A DNA stretch of 64,000 nucleotides from Bugula neritina (taxonomy: Eukaryota; Bryozoa; Gymnolaemata; Cheilostomatida; Bugulidae), in assembly GCA_964035545.1 (NCBI GenBank), contig OZ037766.1:16934222-16998221 (forward strand), written 5' to 3'. Of this stretch, positions 39,301 to 46,720 are shown in pieces; positions within the stretch are counted from its first letter, which is position 1, and each line of letters starts with the position of its first letter. The translations under genes were made by a program, and so were the position numbers. The notes beneath the pieces were generated by a model. That model was not told where the DNA came from. It saw only the letters and a program-made list of their open reading frames with translations, and searched no databases.

Positions 39301-41126
39301 AGTGTTGAGTGGTATAGCTGGTTAGCAAGCTAATTTCTATTTATGCATTAATTGCAAGATATTTTATAACTATGTATGTGGCCCTACGATTAGACTGTTT
39401 GCCAATGCAGCCAATAATACAAATGTTGTCTGCATATTTAATTACAGTCACATTACTTTGGCTTGGGGTAATCATATTAGTGTAAATAGAAAACAATAGT
39501 GGAGATAAACAGCACCCCTATGCAGTTCCTGTGTTAGTTATGATTGGATTAGAGATTATGTCGTCCATTGTTGTTCTTCTACTGTTGTTCGCTGTACCCT
39601 GTTTGTAAGAAAGCTGTGAATCTCCTCAGTGACATTAGAGTCAATATGAGTTAGTTGCGTAATGAGGTCTGGGATACAGTATTGAAAGCAAAAGAAAAGT
39701 ATAGGAAGAGACACCTTGCTTAATTGGATGCTTTCTTGCCAATGAAACTTGTCACAGTTTGACATAAGAGTGCAATTTGTGTAGCGCGATTTACATGATG
39801 TGTGAAATAATACTTATGCATAAATGTATAAGTTATAATGTAGTGTTTGATAAGTCTCTCCAGCAATTTGCATATACAGCTGGTGAGAGCTATTGGGTGA
39901 TATAGTTCAAGTAATTCGGGGTTTTTGTCCTTGGGAAATGGATTGATTACCGCAGATTTCTATGAATTTGGAGTTGACTTGGATTTGATGGAGAAGGTAA
40001 AAAAGTTTGGCAAAGACAGTTGCCAGTTGATAGCAGCAGAGTGTTAAAACTCCTAGTATGAGACCATCCGGACCTGCACCTTATATAAGGAGGTACTCTA
40101 ACTTACACTACTGTCATACTGGCCTCCTCTAAGTTACACTATTGCTTTTAGTCAACCGCAGGAAGAACAAAAATTTCAATGGTTAATAGGGCTATGCCAT
40201 GTTAAAGTGTGTACCAAATGTCTCCACTATACTACTACTACATGAGATTTGTAATATATATGATATATTAGTTTCGTAATATAGACCACATATAGATAGT
40301 GCCTATCTCATCATTATTTGTTAAAAATATTTGTTAAAAAAATATAAGTCTTGCCTCATATTTCCAAAAAGCTAGAAACTGTTGGCTTTTTAAAATATTT
40401 ATGCGAGAGGCTACACAACAATAATTAATAATAAGTGAGCACTGGAATACTGACTGCGCTGAAATACTATAGGTGCCTATGATCACCTCAGAAATAAATA
40501 TGACTTTTTATCACAGCAATATTCAAAGGGACTTTGAAAAGTTAATTTTGTGTTTCTCATAATACTGCCACAATCAGAAAGGAAATGTGTTATTATAATA
40601 GTGTGCGTAGAAAAAGTAAAATTAACTCGATGAATATGACACGGAAAGAGTATGAACACACTTAGCCAATGGCGCATCTTTAGTAGATCGAATATTTGGA
40701 AAGTCCACAGTGCCTTCAGCCAGCACCTGAGTGCCAGGTAAAAACTTGAGGCAGTTGGGATTAGGAGTTTCCTGTGTTTGTATAAATAACGTCCTTCTTG
40801 CTGCAAAACGCAAGCATATTTAAGTATTCTGTGCAGAATAGCAGTTCTTATACTGCATCGGACAGGGAAACTCGGCAACAAAAATAATTGAAAAGTAATA
40901 CAACTTGTTTAATGGCAACTAACCATTCCAGCATTATGACCATTAAAAGAACAGCCATGAGTAAACTAACCCGTCACAATACTGATCCAAACTTACCTTG
41001 TGTTAGAGCTGATGATCTTAGTTTAGTATATAGCAACAGAGAACGGTGTACAGTTGGTGGGAACGACGAGAAACTACGAGTAACATGATTCAATTTTGAA
41101 ATCGATTGCAAACTACAAAACAGCAT
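27249..41126 (-). CDS. NFU1: NFU1 iron-sulfur cluster scaffold, mitochondrial (six-exon gene)
   Basis: NFU1 is a mitochondrial matrix scaffold that carries a [4Fe-4S] cluster, bound between two subunits by a CxxC motif, and delivers it to targets such as lipoyl synthase and respiratory-chain proteins. CDS exons on the minus strand are 41126-40997, 40800-40662, 28985-28795, 28363-28260, 27579-27439 and 27332-27249. All junctions are phase-compatible and sum to 263 codons including the stop (262 residues; human NFU1 is 254). Visible features are a Ser/Arg/Leu-rich presequence (residues about 1-45), the Nfu N-domain starting [18 protein letters not shown] with KALFRIPGV and [10 protein letters not shown], an acidic linker (ETSEDDDET), and the NifU-like domain [19 protein letters not shown] with the cluster motif C-T-G-C-P-S-S and [11 protein letters not shown]. 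The C-terminal tail is acidic then basic. Nothing essential is missing. Intron 2 is enlarged to about 11.7 kb by transposons. Confidence 0.97.
27439..27579 (-). CDS. NFU1: NFU1 coding exon 5 (CxxC cluster-binding exon)
   Basis: This 47-codon, phase 0-0 exon (acceptor TTGTAG, donor GAGCAG|GTAAAT) encodes [13 protein letters not shown]. The two cysteines of C-T-G-C are the cluster ligands. It continues through the QFYIPEV helix. Confidence 0.97.
28260..28363 (-). CDS. NFU1: NFU1 coding exon 4 (start of NifU-like domain)
   Basis: The acceptor GCTGTAG precedes 28363 and the donor TATGTG|GTAATT follows 28260. It encodes an acidic linker and [19 protein letters not shown], the most conserved part of the NifU C-terminal domain. 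Confidence 0.95.
28795..28985 (-). CDS. NFU1: NFU1 coding exon 3 (Nfu N-domain, second half)
   Basis: The acceptor ATTACAG precedes 28985 and the donor CTACAG|GTTTGT follows 28795. It encodes [20 protein letters not shown] and the [10 protein letters not shown] helix of the N-domain. Confidence 0.95.
28995..29190 (+). repeat. Left arm of inverted repeat flanking the intron-2 transposon block
   Basis: This stretch (landmarks AGTATAGTG, GACATTTGGTACACA, CATAGCCCT, TTGAAATTTTTG, CAGTATGACAGT) recurs in reverse complement at about 40075-40290. A third, shorter copy in direct orientation sits at 29370-29465. The copies differ by scattered substitutions. Confidence 0.8.
29370..29465 (+). repeat. 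Extra direct copy of the flanking repeat core
   Basis: Matches the core of 29085-29165 in the same orientation: TAGCATGGCATAGCCCT, then TTTGAAATTTTTGCTCCTCC, then a GACTAAAAGCAGTGGTGTAAC stretch. It abuts the Gypsy relic that starts near 29480. Confidence 0.75.
29480..30559 (+). pseudogene. Ty3/Gypsy pol relic, internally deleted, dead RT
   Basis: One reading frame carries a Gypsy-type reverse transcriptase: [20 protein letters not shown], then [29 protein letters not shown], and [19 protein letters not shown]. After the stop at 30047-30049 the same frame continues with the RT tether motif ([13 protein letters not shown]). Within about 60 codons it then jumps to what looks like the far C-terminus of a Gypsy polyprotein (a [10 protein letters not shown] stretch, then [10 protein letters not shown], ending near 30559). 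RNase H and the integrase core are therefore missing. In-frame stops lie at 30047, 30215 and 30383. The usual LDA catalytic aspartate of RT motif A reads LKA, so this copy is inactive even apart from the stops. No LTRs were identified. Confidence 0.88.
30624..31821 (+). pseudogene. Gag-like / ORF1-like CCHC zinc-knuckle protein relic
   Basis: The first frame (30624-31160) has a Lys-rich start and three zinc knuckles in a row. CMLC-x5-H-x4-C is one residue longer than usual, [14 protein letters not shown] is canonical, and in CRWC-x4-Y-x4-C the histidine is replaced by Tyr. A +1 frameshift near 31120-31145 leads into a second frame with a charged coiled coil ([20 protein letters not shown]) and a His/Gly repeat region ([23 protein letters not shown]). 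A TAA at 31618-31620 interrupts it, and the frame resumes to 31821. The zinc knuckles point to nucleic-acid binding by a retrotransposon gag or LINE ORF1. Which element it belonged to is unknown; it is not obviously part of the Gypsy relic before it or the BEL/Pao element after it. Confidence 0.75.
31859..32010 (+). repeat. 5' LTR-like repeat of the BEL/Pao element (short)
   Basis: About 150 bp starting GGCTGACCCGCTGTGCAGTG is repeated in direct orientation at 34410-34562, with a small insertion difference in the middle and scattered substitutions. It directly precedes the gag frame. Only the first part of the putative LTR is present here, so the 5' LTR and leader appear to have lost their 3' portion. 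Confidence 0.8.
31976..33042 (+). pseudogene. BEL/Pao gag relic
   Basis: This frame encodes the Pao-type capsid region ([20 protein letters not shown], then [13 protein letters not shown], then an [20 protein letters not shown] segment). The nucleocapsid part follows, with [28 protein letters not shown] and CRHPTSIH, as in BEL/Pao gag. In-frame stops at 32219-32221 and 32798-32800 (the latter directly before the second knuckle) break it. The frame then shifts by one before the protease. Gag packages element RNA; this copy could not make a full protein. Confidence 0.9.
33046..34410 (+). pseudogene. BEL/Pao protease and reverse transcriptase relic
   Basis: This frame begins with an aspartic protease ([11 protein letters not shown], the Pao form of the D-T/S-G site). 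The linker typical of Pao elements follows ([25 protein letters not shown]) and then reverse transcriptase: [56 protein letters not shown]. The catalytic YVDD box reads YVEN, which would abolish activity. Several stops lie at 33220-33295 and at 33754-33756. The RT stops abruptly at [13 protein letters not shown], where the sequence changes to the 3' LTR-like repeat. The rest of RT, RNase H and integrase are absent. Confidence 0.93.
34410..35052 (+). repeat. 3' LTR-like repeat of the BEL/Pao element
   Basis: The first 150 bp match 31859-32010. The remainder (absent from the 5' copy) is AT-rich, has an AATAAAG poly(A)-signal-like string near 34992, and ends near a GAATTGCTACACCA stretch, which would suit an LTR end. 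The right boundary is approximate. The junction with the truncated RT at 34410 has no polypurine tract. Confidence 0.6.
35445..35502. repeat. AT/ATGTAC microsatellite
   Basis: Alternating TATATAC and ATACATATATGTAC units followed by about 14 AT dinucleotides. Confidence 0.95.
35812..37710 (+). pseudogene. Relic of a large transposon-like ORF family (DUF7869-like)
   Basis: Scattered frames over nearly 2 kb read in the order of an invertebrate transposon-associated protein family I recognise only by pattern. Near 36170-36240 is [17 protein letters not shown]-xxxFLSVLG. At 37080-37482 a clear frame gives DEVEK-like residues, [48 protein letters not shown], then [13 protein letters not shown]. 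Near 37610-37710 it reads [20 protein letters not shown]. There are many stops and shifts, so it is dead. The family may be a DDE-type transposase relative; the DUF7869 label is from memory and should be tested. Confidence 0.6.
38339..39295 (+). pseudogene. PIF/Harbinger transposase relic (HARBI1-like)
   Basis: An open frame at 38354-38680 reads [20 protein letters not shown], then [15 protein letters not shown], then [13 protein letters not shown] and [10 protein letters not shown], the N-terminal helix-turn-helix part of Harbinger transposases. After a gap with stops, catalytic-domain pieces follow: [30 protein letters not shown] and SNNDAEV near 38850-38985, then [12 protein letters not shown] (the GDEAF/Y box) near 39150 and [12 protein letters not shown] near 39260. 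Family members cut and paste DNA with 3-bp duplications. Frameshifts and stops make this copy inactive. Terminal inverted repeats were not located. Confidence 0.85.
39365..40080 (-). pseudogene. Antisense LINE reverse transcriptase fragment
   Basis: Reading the minus strand from 40080 gives [29 protein letters not shown], then after shifts [20 protein letters not shown] and [16 protein letters not shown], then GAVYLH and a KYADNICII stretch where active LINEs have Y/F-A-D-D. These are RT motifs of a non-LTR retrotransposon of the Jockey/CR1 type. It has several frameshifts and an altered catalytic box. Confidence 0.85.
40075..40290 (-). repeat. Right arm of inverted repeat flanking the intron-2 transposon block
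   Basis: The reverse complement of 28995-29190. Reading the minus strand gives the same order: TATAGTGGAGACATTTGGTA, CATGGCATAGCCCTATTAAC, CAATTGTG-like, CAGTATGACAGT. It sits about 370 bp from NFU1 exon 2, while the left arm sits immediately beside exon 3. Confidence 0.8.
40662..40800 (-). CDS. NFU1: NFU1 coding exon 2 (Nfu N-domain, first half)
   Basis: The acceptor TTTTGCAG precedes 40800 and the donor GCTAA|GTGTGT follows 40662. It encodes the family signature [16 protein letters not shown] and a TKDAPLA stretch. The donor is a GTGTGT variant rather than GTAAGT, but the phase fits exon 3 exactly. Confidence 0.95.
40997..41126 (-). CDS. NFU1: NFU1 coding exon 1 (mitochondrial presequence)
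   Basis: The ATG at 41126-41124 opens 43 codons rich in Ser, Arg, Leu and Thr and almost free of acidic residues, as expected for a mitochondrial targeting signal. The donor is ACAAG|GTAAGT. A second ATG at 41086-41084 lies in a different frame and soon hits a stop, so the upstream ATG is preferred. The exon ends with one base of an Ala codon that exon 2 completes. Confidence 0.85.
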
Positions 41127-41308
41127 ATTACTCATTTAATGTCTTTGTATTAGACTAAAGTCAACATACATTGATTAGTATGGGAGTGTTACTATTCGTT
41201 AGGTTGTCAGGTCAAATATAAATGTGAGTCTTAAATTTAAGGCATTTAGCTAACACAAAACACAACTAGCCAGCTTCAAAATTCAATTCATTTAGTGTTA
41301 AATGTCAA

Positions 41309-41482
41309 GAGCAGCTGTGGTACAGTGGTTAGAACATTGGTCTAGTAAACACATGGTCAGTGGTTGGTGATGTCAGAAAGAGCTTCCTGTTATAATTGCT
41401 CCCAAGCCACATATGAATGTCCTTAGCCCGCTTTAAAAAATCTTCTGTTAGCGTTTCTCACAAGGATAGCGACCACGAACTT
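41309..41482 (+). mobile_element. tRNA-derived SINE, plus-strand copy
   Basis: Begins GAGCAGCTGTGGTACAGTGG, a tRNA-like box A, and shares its body with the copy at 42096-42309 (opposite strand): TATAATTGCTCC, GTC-TTAGCC, TTCTGTTAGCGTTTCTCACA, GGATAGCGAC. The box B region is decayed. SINEs are copied by the machinery of a partner LINE. Confidence 0.8.
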
Positions 41483-42095
41483 AATTTTGAGAGTTGAGAC
41501 TAGAGGCTAATGTTACATTTCATAGACATCCACCCGATTGGAAAAGTTATGGTAATACAGTTCTATAAAATTTGCTAGCAAAAATAAAAGACAAGACTAT
41601 TATAAAGCACCACAAATATATTGTATTAAATTATTTTGTTACTAACAGAGATTTTTGAGGCAAAACTACTGGTGAATAAACTTCATCGTATTTTTTTACT
41701 TATGCTATTTATTTGCCTGCAGTTAAACAACATAGGGAGAGCAAGTAGGTTATAACAATGACTATGATATAAGAATAGCTATAAATTATAATACAAATAA
41801 TTAAACATAACAAAAATAAGTTGATAATAATAAATTTAAGTGTTAGATTTTTTGAGTATGATCAAGATATGCACAATAAATTTATTATTTTTTGGTGTTC
41901 AATTCACAATACCTTAAATTTCTTTACCTATCACAATTTTCAACTGAAGTTTGAAATGAAGTGAAAGTACTTCATCAACTTACAGTCAATATGAATACAT
42001 GATTGTTTATAAGTTTATAACAATCACAACCACAATATCTATTCAAACGACTTACATACAATTTATAGTAAATTGGTGGGTACTGTTAGTGTTAT

Positions 42096-42309
42096 AAACA
42101 GTCACGAAAGTTTATAGTCGTTATCCCTGTGAGAAAACCCTGACAGAAAGGGTTTTTGTTAAATCAGGCTAATGACTTGTTCAGATGACGCGCAGGAGCA
42201 ATTATGACTGGATCCTTCCCAACATCACCATTGGCCTTTGTCGGATTTGATCCAATGACTTCATGTTCGCAAAGCAAACACTTTAACCTCTAGACCACGG
42301 CTGCTCCCT
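42096..42309 (-). mobile_element. tRNA-derived SINE, minus-strand copy with 17-bp target duplication
   Basis: On the minus strand it starts CAGGGAGCAGCCGTGG, with box A TGGTCTAGAGGTTA and box B GGATCAAATCC at about the right spacing for RNA polymerase III. A body shared with 41309-41482 follows. It is flanked by GGTACTGTTAGTGTTAT (42079-42095) and GGTATTGTTAGTGTTAT (42310-42326), a 17-bp target-site duplication with one substitution, which fixes both ends at 214 bp. Confidence 0.93.
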
Positions 42310-42396
42310 GGTATTGTTAGTGTTATGGCTTGACCAAAATGAATACTTTTGTAACCTTAGTTATTTCAAAGAAATTGTTATAAATATTAGCTGTGG

Positions 42397-42640
42397 TACT
42401 AATACTATTAGTAGAAGTAGTATTACTATTAATATAATAATAATAATCAATACTATTACTATTAGTATTACTATTGCCATTGGCATCATTATAAACTAAG
42501 AAATATACTTAGTCCTAATATCATACTAACGCTAAGCTTAATAGTAATGGTATATGATTATTAGTATTGGTAATAATAATTACTGATAATAATAGAATTA
42601 GAACTAAAAATATAAGTAGCACTAGTAGTACTAGTAGTAG
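42397..42640. repeat. Degenerate ATT/ACT trinucleotide repeat
   Basis: Irregular runs of ATT, ACT, AGT and AAT triplets (for example TATTACTATTAATATAATAA and ACTAGTAGTACTAGTAGTAG). Confidence 0.85.
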
Positions 42641-42689
42641 TGATAAACATCAACATGAACATGGATATTCAATTTCATATTTAAATTAA

Positions 42690-42940
42690 AAATTATCACC
42701 TTGGCTTTGGGCTTGACTTTGAGGCTAGGCTTGGCCCGAAGCTTGGGGCTAACCTGAATTTTTGATTTTCACTTTTAGGTTCAAATTGAGATTCAGTGTG
42801 AGTAGACATAGTGATAGTCTTAGCCTTGCACATACTGATACTAATAGATTTGCTTCCCAAGTTGAGTTTTGAGTTAAAGTTTATACAGCTTGACTTTGAG
42901 TTTGAGTCTGACAACCGCAATGGCTTAAGTTGCAGATCTT
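42690..42940. repeat. Low-complexity CTTGACTTTGAG-type repeat
   Basis: Diverged short repeats of GGCTTGACTTTGAG / AGTTTGAGTCTGA type. Open frames on both strands here have a repetitive Ser/Lys/Pro look and are not supported as genes. Confidence 0.6.
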
Positions 42941-43439
42941 TCACTACGCTCAACCTGATCGCTGACTTGTACATATTTTTGGTTATAAAGATTTGACTTC
43001 TATTGAACAGATTTCAATTTAATTACAGGTTATTCGGATATTATAAAACCTGCAAGTGTATAATCAAATTCAGTTAGTTTGCGCATACTTATAGTAGTAG
43101 CCTTAGCTGTCTTAAACCTAAGGTGTCACTTAAGCATAAAGCCGCACAGTCGTCTACTCTACACATTGCCTTTATGCAAAGTCAAGGTTTATGTTTGCAG
43201 ATATTGCAGAAATAGCTTTATGCAGCACAAATATCATAAGATTGTTGCAGTCGTAGATTCGGCTGATGCAAACGCACGATGCGCCCAATGAACATCTTCT
43301 GTCTGTGCTGCATCTAGCACGACTTCTGCTCCAACGAAATTGTCCATATGCAGTAATCTGGCTGGACATTCAATCGCTCGATACTTTCTGATTGGCTAAT
43401 TAGTTATGATTGGCTTACTAATTAAAAGCGCACGAGATT

Positions 43440-43798
43440 ACTTTAATGTCCTTGACTGTCATATGGTATTTGCCCCCCCTCTCTTTCTCTGTGTTTTCAT
43501 CTCAGCCACCATTATAATATCTTACTCCCTATCTCTTCTGCGCGCATGTCTACACCATTGAAGAGGTCTCTTCCTCATGCCTATTGCGATGGCTTTTATT
43601 TTGGCCTCCTCCCTTATATTATCATTTGTTACATGGTCTTCCCACTCTATATTGTAAATGTGTCAAAGCATCCTCATCTCAGTTGCACTTATCTTGTCCT
43701 TTTGTCTTTGAGTCAGTGGCCATGTCTGATATCCATACGTCAGTGTAGGTTTTATTGCCATCTTGTATAACAGAACCTCCAGCTTGGTGGAAATTTTC
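43440..43798 (-). pseudogene. LINE ORF2 C-terminal fragment
   Basis: Reading the minus strand from 43798 gives KISTKLEVLLYKMAIKPTLT, YGYQTWPLTQRQKDKI, TEMRMLRHIYNIEWEDHVTN and NDNIREEAKIKAI, the region after the RT catalytic domain of non-LTR elements (compare YGSETW, TEMRMLRW). It is 5' truncated and decayed. It abuts the next relic at 43799, so one was inserted into or beside the other. Confidence 0.85.
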
Positions 43799-44870
43799 TT
43801 ATCTTCTTGTCGCCAACTGTTCTGAAAACTCAATTTTCACAGATTTTTTTAGAATTGACTTGGTCTTAGCTTCTCTTATTTTCCCTGCTTCCTTGAATGT
43901 AGAAGGTGGCAATGCTGCAAGTTTATGAGCCATTAAAGAGTCTGCATCCAAATTCTTGGTCTGCTTGAGTGCAATGGCTTGGGCATGTATGACTTCAGAA
44001 TCATACACAGTGGTATTAGAAACCTTAATATGCTTTTGAGATGATACCATTGTCTTCATTTTAAATGACAAGGATTTATTTAGCCCCTTCCACTAGTTCA
44101 CTTTAAATTCTTGTATAGATGCTTTACCTATAACAAAAATATTGTCAATAATAATTGCTGAATAACTGATGGCTTTCTCTGTTTCAATATTGACAAGAGC
44201 AACTGGATGGGATCATTCTTTGAGTGGGACATTGTAGTTGCAGAGTTCAATCTTCCTTTTGACAGACTCCCTGTCCTTTAAATCTGATTGGATTCTTGAT
44301 TGCATCTCTTCCTTATGAGTAGTGGAAGCATTTATTTCAGACTCATCTCTGATGTCACTGAGGCCTTACTGTATCTTGTTGCATGCAGAAGTGCTATACA
44401 CCCACACCTTGACAATTTCAGTTTTATTGGTGATGCCAATGATTCCCCCTTGCTGTGACCAAATCTTCACGACCTCAATGTTCATGTCTGGCCAGATGCT
44501 GTCGAGCTGGCCGCGTTTATGATGCATTGTGTGGTTACCAGCCGTGAATTCAATCCTTACATCTTGTGGCACGGGCTTCATGCTACACAGATATAAGTAC
44601 ATTTCCTCTTCCATTGCTAGGTGTAAGACCCAGTTTCCTTCTCTATCAGCTATGATGTTGGTGCTGATGGTAAAAATTAGTCTAATAAAGCACATGACCC
44701 ACAGTTTTGCTGTTCTTGAGCTCTCTGAAATCTTAGTCAACATCTTGTCAAGGTCCTCCATGCTAGTGATTACACTTTTATCAAAGACTGGCTTCAACAG
44801 CTCTCCCACCAATATTCTCAGGCCCTGTACATTTTGGGGAAACCACCAAAAGTAGAATTAACTAGGTACT
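43799..44870 (-). pseudogene. Relic of a large invertebrate transposon-like ORF family (N-terminal/middle part)
   Basis: A frame at 44812-44366 (minus) reads SSRTAKLWVMCFIRLIFTIS, REGNWVLHLAMEEEMYLYLC, then HKRGQLDSIWPDMNIEVV and QQGGIIGIT. This is a pattern I recognise from long uncharacterised proteins repeated in cnidarian, mollusc and arthropod genomes (SRTARLW, REGNWxLHL, GGIIGIT). A later frame at 44071-43799 reads LDADSLMAHKLAALPPS, which would follow it in the same family. Frames between are broken. The relic at 57041-58372 looks like the C-terminal part of the same family. Function is unknown. Confidence 0.65.
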
Positions 44871-46553
44871 CCTACCAAATCAGTTTCAGCCATTAGTGTT
44901 CCAGTGCACCCAACATGGGTCATTAAAAAGGGAGAAATTAATAGTAAACGTTTATGAAAGGGAATTAGTATAAAAAAAGGTAGGGAACCCCTGTTCTAAC
45001 AGATATATTACTTTCCCAGCATGAAATAGATTCTCATAAAAAAAAACTGTTTACAAGTGCTTTTAGAAAAAAGTCAAATGTGCTGATAGTAGAAGTAGTT
45101 TTCGAAAGCAAACATGTCAATATTTAGATAAATGATGTGTCAACAACAAAGCAATTAAATTATGTAAAGAAGCCATGGTGTTGTGTTATTAAAGTTGTTT
45201 ACCCTTTTTTTTAACTTTGAAAAACATAGTTAAAGTTTTGAAACTAAAAATAACTATTAAATTGGCAGCTCAAGAAACCTTTTTGATAGGCATGCTAGTT
45301 TGAAATAAATTGCTATTTAGCTCATATGACAATGACGTTGCATTTCAATTTTGCAAAACCCTTTTCAGCTTTATTTGTTTGACATATTATTTGTAATCAG
45401 CATATAAAGTCACCCCATATAGTAAATTTTCATGAACTTAGAACAAACTGATGCAGGCATGCAAGAAAATTATAAACACGGCAAGGCTAGGTTAAACTTA
45501 AAAAAATGAATGATTGAGGCTTTGCCTAGTTACCCTTGGGTATCATTTGCTTATTACTCAATAATACACATGATAAATGCACATGCATCTTTATTATAAT
45601 AATTTCTAAAGATTTCAAAGCATTAGAACCTTAAATTTAGCCTCGGTAGGTAGATACATTTGAATTATGAAAAATCGCCTGGTGCCTGGCGGCCATATTG
45701 AATTTCTCGAAATGCTCAAGGGTAAGAAGTTCACACCCACCTGGAAACATTTACCTAGACCCTATATATGAATAATCAGAAGAAAAAAAACTTTATCCGG
45801 GATTGCGAACCTAAGTCAAAAATTGGTGTTTTTCTGCCAGACTATAATAACAGAATGTTATAAGCATGATTATGTAACACCTCAAGATCATAAAATAAGA
45901 AAACCTAGTGCCACATTTTCTATGCAAAACAGGTTTATTATAGGGCCTAGAGTCCTAGACTATAGTGTCAATTGTGTATTATAGATTCAAAGTCTACAAT
46001 TATTTCAGCTAGTTGTCAATCAGCAACTTTCTTTTTCATTTAAAGTGATAGCATGAAACTGTTTATTGTGAGTGTGTCTATGAGAATATTAAAAGTTAAT
46101 AAAGAAAAAACATGTTCCACATTTTATTTGTTTTATATTAGATAAAATATTATATTGAAAATAACATTTTCGCAAATAGCACCAATCTAAAGTTTCTCAT
46201 GCCAATATCTGTGACAAAGTGTGCTCTATGCGTTATAATAGCATTAGTTTTGCATGGTTATACAAACACTATAAAAAGTTTAGTTGCAATGAAAATTTGA
46301 AACAAAATAATAATTTAGAGCTGTAAATATCTTTTTATAGACACACACACACCTATCGGCTTACTGCAGGTACAAAGTGCTGTTGTAACATAAACCTCAG
46401 ATCTATGCAAGTTGTTATTTCTCCATGTAACACTAGGCTTATGCATTTTATAAACTATAATCTTATATATTATTTTAATGCAAATGTTTCACTTTTGATG
46501 CATAGGCAAGAAAATCGTGAGGTAAAACTGGGTCTTGTTAGCTATAGCAGAGT
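44871..46553. other. Intergenic, nothing supported
   Basis: The spacer between the transposon relic and the 3' end of the coiled-coil gene. It is AT-rich. ATTAAA-like signals on the minus strand near 46470 and AATAAA near 46122 could serve as the gene's poly(A) site. Confidence 0.4.
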
Positions 46554-46720
46554 TCATTCAGGTAGTTGGGGGGACATGCCTAGCGGCAGCACACCAACCG
46601 GTTTCCCAGAACTTGCCATGTCTAAAGTCTCTTTCATAAACTTATCCAAGAGCCAAGCTGACTCTACTGGTATCTTTTTATCTATATGCTTCGGTAAATA
46701 GATGCATGGTGGCAGATCAC
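46554..46720 (-). CDS. Coiled-coil gene, terminal exon 8
   Basis: The acceptor GTTGTAG precedes 46720. It encodes DLPPCIYLPKHIDKKIPVES, then a predicted helix, and ends at TGA 46556-46554. The phase fits exon 7. Confidence 0.85.

Noticed and set aside
41084-41086. Downstream ATG in NFU1 exon 1 as the start codon
   Set aside because: It is out of frame with the conserved domain and hits a stop within the exon.
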